A stretch of DNA of 64,000 nucleotides from Combretum micranthum. Lineage: Eukaryota; Streptophyta; Magnoliopsida; Myrtales; Combretaceae. Positions 59,380-64,000 of this stretch are shown here, piece by piece. The notes beneath the pieces were generated by a model. It was not told the DNA's origin, ran no database searches, and worked only from the letters and a program-made list of their open reading frames with translations. Both the position numbers and the translations under genes were made by a program. Location of the stretch: assembly GCA_024138025.1 (NCBI GenBank), contig JAMXBD010000023.1, positions 248,001-312,000 on the forward strand, in the 5' to 3' direction. Positions within the stretch are counted from its first letter, which is position 1. Each line of letters opens with the position of its first letter.

Positions 59380-61080
59380 AGTAATTAGCTATGTCACCAA
59401 ACTAATGCTCAGTTTCATCTATGATGCAAATAGAACATAACTTCTCATCTAAGAAAACATCGCTAGTTTCTTCTATCATATCATTTAAAATTGGGCTATC
59501 AAGTCTGGACAGGTGATCAGCAACTATATATTCACATCCTTTCTTATCCTTTATTTCTAAGTCAAATTCTTGAAGTAAAAATACCTAATGGATTAACCAT
59601 GGTTTTGCATCAGTCTTTGCAAACAAATATTTCAGAGTGGAATGATCAATAAAGACAATGACTTTAGAAAGGATTAGATACGACCTAAATTTCTCTATGC
59701 AAAGACGACTACTAACAATTCCTTCTATGTTGTAGTGTAGTTACCTTGAGTTGCTATTAGCGTTTTGCTGGCATAATGGATTGGCTGGAAGTGGCGATTC
59801 CTTCTCTGTCGTAGAACTGCTCCCACAATTGAGTCACTTGTATCACACATAAGCTCTAATGGTAGATTACAATTAGGTGTAAGCATTATTGGAGCTTGTG
59901 TGAGCTTGGCTTTAAGTGTGTTGAAAGCGTCCAGGCATTCTCCATCAAAATTAAATGGGGCGTTCTTCTCCATGAGTTTTGTCAATGGCTGCGACATCTT
60001 TGAAAAGTTTTGAATAAATCTCCTATAGAATCCTATGTGGTCGAGAAAACTTCTAATTGGCTTAACCGTTGTGGGTAGAGGAAGTTTAGCAATAACATCA
60101 ATTTTTGTTGTATCCAGCTCTATTCCCTTTTTTAGGATCTTATGGTCAAGGACTATCCCTTCTTGCACCATGAAATGACACTTTTCCTAGCTTCATACTA
60201 CATTCGTGTCTTCACATTTTTGCAAAACTTTACCAAGATTCTAGAGGCATTTCTTGAATGAATCTCCAAAGACAAAAAAATCATCCATGAAAACTTTAAT
60301 GATGTCCTCAATATATTCTTCAAAGATTGCCATCATGCATCTTTGGAAAGTTGTTGGTGCGTTACACAAACCAAAGGACATTCATCTATAGGCAAACGTT
60401 TTGTACATGCATATGAAAGGTTTTTTTTTTTTCCTTTTTCTGGTCCTCAGGTGCTATGGGAATCTGAAAATAACCAGATATCTCATCTAGAAAACAGTAA
60501 TAATCATGACTAGACAATCTTTCCAACGTTTAATCAGTGGATAGTAGTAGAAAATGATCTTTCTTTGTAGTATCATTGAGTTTTCAATAATCAATATAGA
60601 CTCGCCAGCCAGTGACTGTACACATTGGTATCAATTCGCTTTTTTTGTTTGGAACAACAGTCATCCTATCCTTTTTTAGCACCACTTGTGCATGGCTTAC
60701 CCATATACCGTTGGATATTGGGTAGATGATTCTAACATGTAATAACTTCACCACCTCTTTCTTAACCACTTTATTCATATTAGGATTCACTCACCTCTGT
60801 GGTTGTACAATTGACTTGAAATCATCTTCTATCAGGATCTTATGAGTGTAATAAGAGGGCTTATTCTCTTGATGTTAGCAATCTTCCTTATTATCGCCCT
60901 TTTATGCTCTTTCAAAACCTTCAACAACTTTTCCTTTTGTTCATTATTGAGCTTTGATGATATAATGGCGGGTAACTTACAATTTTCCTCAAGAAATGCG
61001 TATTCCAGGTGGCTTGATAGTTCTTTCAAGTCCAGTTTGGGTGGCTCTTCAACAGAACCGCTCTATATCATCTCGATTCA
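59380..61080 (-). pseudogene. RT and RNase H region of element II (broken)
   Basis: From the RT N-terminus, the blocks are ISSKLNNEQKEKLLKVLKEH (60832-61029), VKKEVVKLLHVRIIYPISNG (60584-60790), the catalytic VFMDD at 60280-60294, and the connection domain with PIRSFLDHIGFYRRFIQNFS. RNase H then begins with LMCDTSDSIVGAVLRQR and [17 protein letters not shown] (59725-60171). RNase H beyond 59725 is riddled with stops. The active-site aspartates of RT survive, but the frame is broken at several points. Confidence 0.85.
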
Positions 61081-61259
61081 TTTCTTTCCCTACAATTTCT
61101 TCTTTTTCTTCCAGCTATGAAAGCTCCTCTATCTTTTGTCTTGAATCAAAATTTTCTATGATCTCCCCTTTAAAGCAGGTCTCTATCGAATGGCAATTAG
61201 CTATTACTTGAGGAATTTTAGGATCCATAAATTCCATAGTAAACAATCATCATCATTGA

Positions 61260-61860
61260 TCACGCCCGTTTCATGCCACTAGATGGTCTTATGACCATCT
61301 CATCATCCCCTACCTGAAATGTTAACTTCCCATTTTTGACATCTATGATAGTTTCTGCGGTTGCTAAAAACAACCTTCCTAGAATAAAAGGAACATATGC
61401 TCCCTCATCCATGTCCAAAATAACAAAGTCAATAGGAAAAATAAAATCCTGCTTTTTCACCAGAATATCTTCAATTATCCCTTTAGGATATTTAGTGGAT
61501 CTATTCGCTAATTGCAAGCTCATGCTGGTAGCTTTTGGTTCTCCCAAACCCAACTTTTGGAACATACTATAAGGCATTAAATTGATGCTCACCCCCAAGT
61601 TTGCCAGGCTTTCTCAACAGGCAAATTCCCCATTAGACAAGGGATAATAATACTTCTTAGGTCCTTTCTCTTCTTTGTGAGTTGGTTTAGAAGGACTGCT
61701 AAACATTCTTTCCCTAATGTAACCGTAGATATCTCTTCTAGTTTTCTCTTGTTTGAGAGCAACTCATTCAAAAACTTTGCATATTTTGGCATTTGAGATA
61801 GAGCATCTGCTAAGGGTAGGTTAATATGTAACTATTTGAATTGGTCAAGGAATTTGTTAA
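61260..61860 (-). pseudogene. Protease region of element II, catalytic Asp lost
   Basis: The linker YAKFLNELLSNKRKLEEIS (61589-61792) and the core frame 61260-61598 (INLMPYSMFQKLGLGEPKAT, IDFVILDMDEGAYVPFILGR) are well preserved. The catalytic motif reads NLGVS at 61587-61601 where the family has D-x-G-A-S, so the active Asp is Asn and the following Ala is Val. The enzyme would be dead even without the other lesions. Confidence 0.82.
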
Positions 61861-61899
61861 ATTAATCCTCGTCTCTTCTTTTTCTGAACTTAGCAGGAC

Positions 61900-62625
61900 A
61901 GGGTAGTAGGGGGTTTATAAAGGGTGACAGGGGGTGTGTCTTTCCTTTATTCTACTTCTTTTTCTTCAATCATTTCATCCTCTTTATGTTTCTCATTTTC
62001 CTTTTGTTTTTCAACTTGATTTTCTTCTTCAAAATTTTCTTTCTCAATCTCATTTTCTTTTTCAATCCCCTCTTGATTTTCCTCGAGTCTTTCGTTTTCA
62101 TGATTTTCTTGTTTTCTCAATCTTTCTTTTTCGGCTCTCTGTTCTTTTTCTTTATTTTTCTCTCTTTTCTTGTAATTCTCTCCCACTTCTTAGAGTAATA
62201 GCTTGTACTCCTTCCTGAAATCTCTCTCTAAGCACGTCCCAATATAATTTGCTTATATTTCAAGATTCTTGGGAGAATTAGAATGACTATGTGTTACCAA
62301 TTTAGATTGTTGGCAATGATACTTAGCATTCTCGATGAAGTTTAGGAAAAGCTCTTCCATGCTGGGCTTCGACTGATAAATACTAAAGTAAGGTCTCCTT
62401 GATACATGCTCTAATATGGATGGTATGGATTCCATTGTTGTTGATGATTCCAATATGCACCAGAGTAAATTGCTAAATAGTTTAGATCAATAATCTCCAG
62501 AGGGTTGTAATAGTAAACTTGGGGACATGAAAGGAACTCTCTTCCAATGTATTGTCTCATCATTAGTTCTTTTATTTGTTGAGCTATCCAATGGGTCTCT
62601 TGCTATTATGCTTAAAATAAGCAAA
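61900..62625 (-). pseudogene. Gag C-terminal remnant of element II
   Basis: Two pieces remain. One is QQIKELMMRQYIGREFLSCP and YSGAYWNHQQQWNPYHPY (about 62610-62405); the frame at 62253-62453 (YQSKPSMEELFLNFIENAKY) partly overlaps it. The other is a Lys/Glu-rich linker (61947-62186, KENEIEKENFEEENQVEKQK) leading to the protease. The capsid domain that should lie upstream is missing. Antisense open frames at 61934-62218 are shadows of the charged linker. Confidence 0.65.
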
Positions 62626-62762
62626 AAAGAAAAAAAAAAGGTAGATAAAAGAGAAACAAGAAAGGCTAAACTAACGAAAAGATATATGCAAAAGCGGCAA
62701 GAATAATAGAATTAACACTTTTAGGTATTGCCCTGTTGGACTTCAAATAAATGAATCCAACA

Positions 62763-62782
62763 CCAATCCTGCAATGGTGCCA
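62763..62782 (-). promoter_or_regulatory. Primer binding site of element II (tRNA-Asp-like)
   Basis: The minus strand reads TGGCACCATTGCAGGATTGG, four bases inside the LTR end AAGAAGCA. It is related to the tRNA-Asp site of element I, with more substitutions. Confidence 0.7.
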
Positions 62783-62786
62783 GAAA

Positions 62787-64000
62787 TGCTTCTTCTTTTT
62801 TTGTGTTGAGTTGTATAAAAAGCCTTTTAAAAGAGCAACTCGAAGTCGAAGCTTTCAAAATTTATAAAGCTAATTGGTTTTATCCAACTTCGATTAGCAA
62901 CTACCAACAATTAGGTAAGGGCACCTACTAAAGTAGTATAAAAATAATTAGGTTGGATCCCAAGGGATCGATGGCAACTAGCTTACTGCCATTTCATCTA
63001 TTATCTAGCCAAGGAAATCTATAAGAACATAATGAAATCAGAAGCTAGACTGGTTAATGAATATTCACAAACATTTGTAGAGCAAAATTAAGGATAGGTT
63101 TATAACTATGCTAGGCAATAGCCTAGGGTTTGCTTCACCAAATCCTTATCATGTGAATTCAAATCAAAACTCTAAGAGCGTCGTTGTTAGTATATTTGTA
63201 CTATTGGATTCACTGAGATAAGTTAAAGCCTATCTCTAGGTTAGTAACTCTAGATCTACACCAGACTAGTAGAAACTCTTCTCAAGCTATCAACCGTCTA
63301 GACTGGCATAAAGCTTAAGAATCTTTGTTTTGAAACCAACTCAGTGAATTTTAAAAACAAGAGATAGAAAGTCTCATAACCCCTCTCTCAAGAAAATTAT
63401 AACCAACTCATTAGTAGCTTCAGATCTATTCCAAAGAATGACCTCTTAGCCTACTAGTTGAAATCAAACATGGGTTTAATAGGTGCACCACACAATTACA
63501 CTCACGAAAATAAATTGAAGCTACTAATTACAAATACTCAGTCACTTTACTTGAAAGTGCATTTGAATTCACATGAATCAGGACTTAGATTTGCAAACTC
63601 TAAGTTGTAGGAGATTATTTCTCTATAGGGTTAAGCATTAATCACAATTTATGAAGAAATAAAATTGAATCAAAGAATATTTCAATTACAATCAAAATCT
63701 CACAAAAATTATAGATAATGGGTTTAATTGATTTTACCTAGAAAACACGAGATTTTCCAAAGTAAGAAGAATAAGTTCTTTCACTCAAGAATTTCTTTCT
63801 ACTCTATGTTAATTCTGCACACTATACACTTTGTACATCCTGTCCTATCATGTGCCCCTATAGTTTATTTATAGGCTAGGGCACTAAAATCATGAAGATT
63901 TTATTGCTGACATGGGAGATTCTTTATAACGGAATGCAAATTCTTTGTCCATATTCATGTCTGTATTGCTGCTGAAACAATCACTCATCAAGATGTAAGT
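62787..64000 (-). repeat. 5' LTR of element II, partial
   Basis: Aligns from its inner end with 54995-56235, including TTATAAAGCTAATTGGTT, TAGGTTGGATC, GCCTAGGGTTTGCTTCACC and the TATA box (63865-63874). It continues past the window end. Confidence 0.87.

Larger units (their letters stand above)
54995..64000 (-). mobile_element. Athila/Tat-like Ty3/gypsy element II, 5' LTR cut by the window
   Basis: On the minus strand the order is 5' LTR (from beyond 64000 to 62787), degenerate tRNA-Asp-type primer site, gag remnant, protease, RT/RNase H, integrase, 1.4-kb 3' region, polypurine tract, 3' LTR (56789-54995). Only about 300 bp lie between the primer site and the gag C-terminal remnant, so the gag capsid domain is gone. 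Pol is broken by stops and frameshifts, and the protease Asp is replaced. The element has the same architecture and orientation as element I but clearly different sequence, so it is a different family of the same group. Confidence 0.9.

Noticed and set aside
61934..62218. Two plus-strand frames rich in Phe and Leu
   Set aside because: They are antisense shadows of the Lys/Glu-rich gag-protease linker of element II.
1..64000. CRISPR arrays, bacterial operons, rRNA or intact tRNA genes
   Set aside because: No regularly spaced identical repeats with unique spacers, no ribosome-binding-site operons and no rRNA sequence were seen. The tRNA-like boxes belong to SINEs.

Overview
The window looks like nuclear DNA of a flowering plant, most likely a eudicot. 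It is very AT-rich and full of dinucleotide microsatellites. Its recognisable proteins are plant transcription factors (a WRKY gene with plant introns and a type I MADS-box relic) and plant LTR retrotransposons of Athila/Tat-like and tRNA-iMet-primed Ty3/gypsy type. I see no bacterial or organellar genes. Almost everything except one gene is transposable-element sequence in various states of decay.

The one apparently intact host gene is a WRKY51-like (group IIc, WRKYGKK) transcription factor on the minus strand. Its three exons lie at 28650-28873, 28381-28515 and 20173-20377. They join in phase into a 187-residue protein. The second intron, which splits the WRKY domain at the conserved arginine codon, is about 8.0 kb long and has collected a hAT-type element and SINE heads. 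A type I (M-alpha, AGL62-like) MADS-box sequence at 13801-14310 reads as one exon of 170 codons with a single in-frame TAA at codon 83.

Layout: 1-3284, AT-rich DNA with a minisatellite (2012-2383) and two copies of a dispersed repeat. 3285-12544, minus-strand Athila-like element I: a truncated 3' LTR, gag/PR/RT/RNase H/IN with many lesions, an inserted SINE, PBS and a 1.6-kb 5' LTR. 12545-14310, a CACTA-like terminus and the MADS relic. 14311-20172, AT-rich DNA with SINEs, a minisatellite and microsatellites. 20173-28873, the WRKY gene. 29341-29708, a Mutator-type MITE with near-perfect 9-bp target duplications. 30771-31513, a non-autonomous hAT element with a perfect 8-bp target duplication. 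33150-34616, an LTR-like relic. 35230-40645, a long non-coding retroelement-like repeat interrupted by a 655-bp solo LTR. 40870-41545, a relative of that solo LTR. 44960-48180, repeat DNA with about 180-bp tandem units, interrupted by a second precise hAT element (46846-47576). 48618-52975, plus-strand gypsy element III, which lost RT, RNase H and most of IN by an internal deletion. 53226-54500, a solo-LTR-like relic. 54995-64000, minus-strand Athila-like element II, whose 5' LTR runs off the window.

The element genes once formed gag-pol cassettes, but none is now intact: stops, frameshifts, a lost protease aspartate and deletions are visible in the reading frames. The biologically active part of the window is probably the WRKY gene. 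The rest records several waves of insertion (Ty3/gypsy, SINE, hAT, MULE) and decay.
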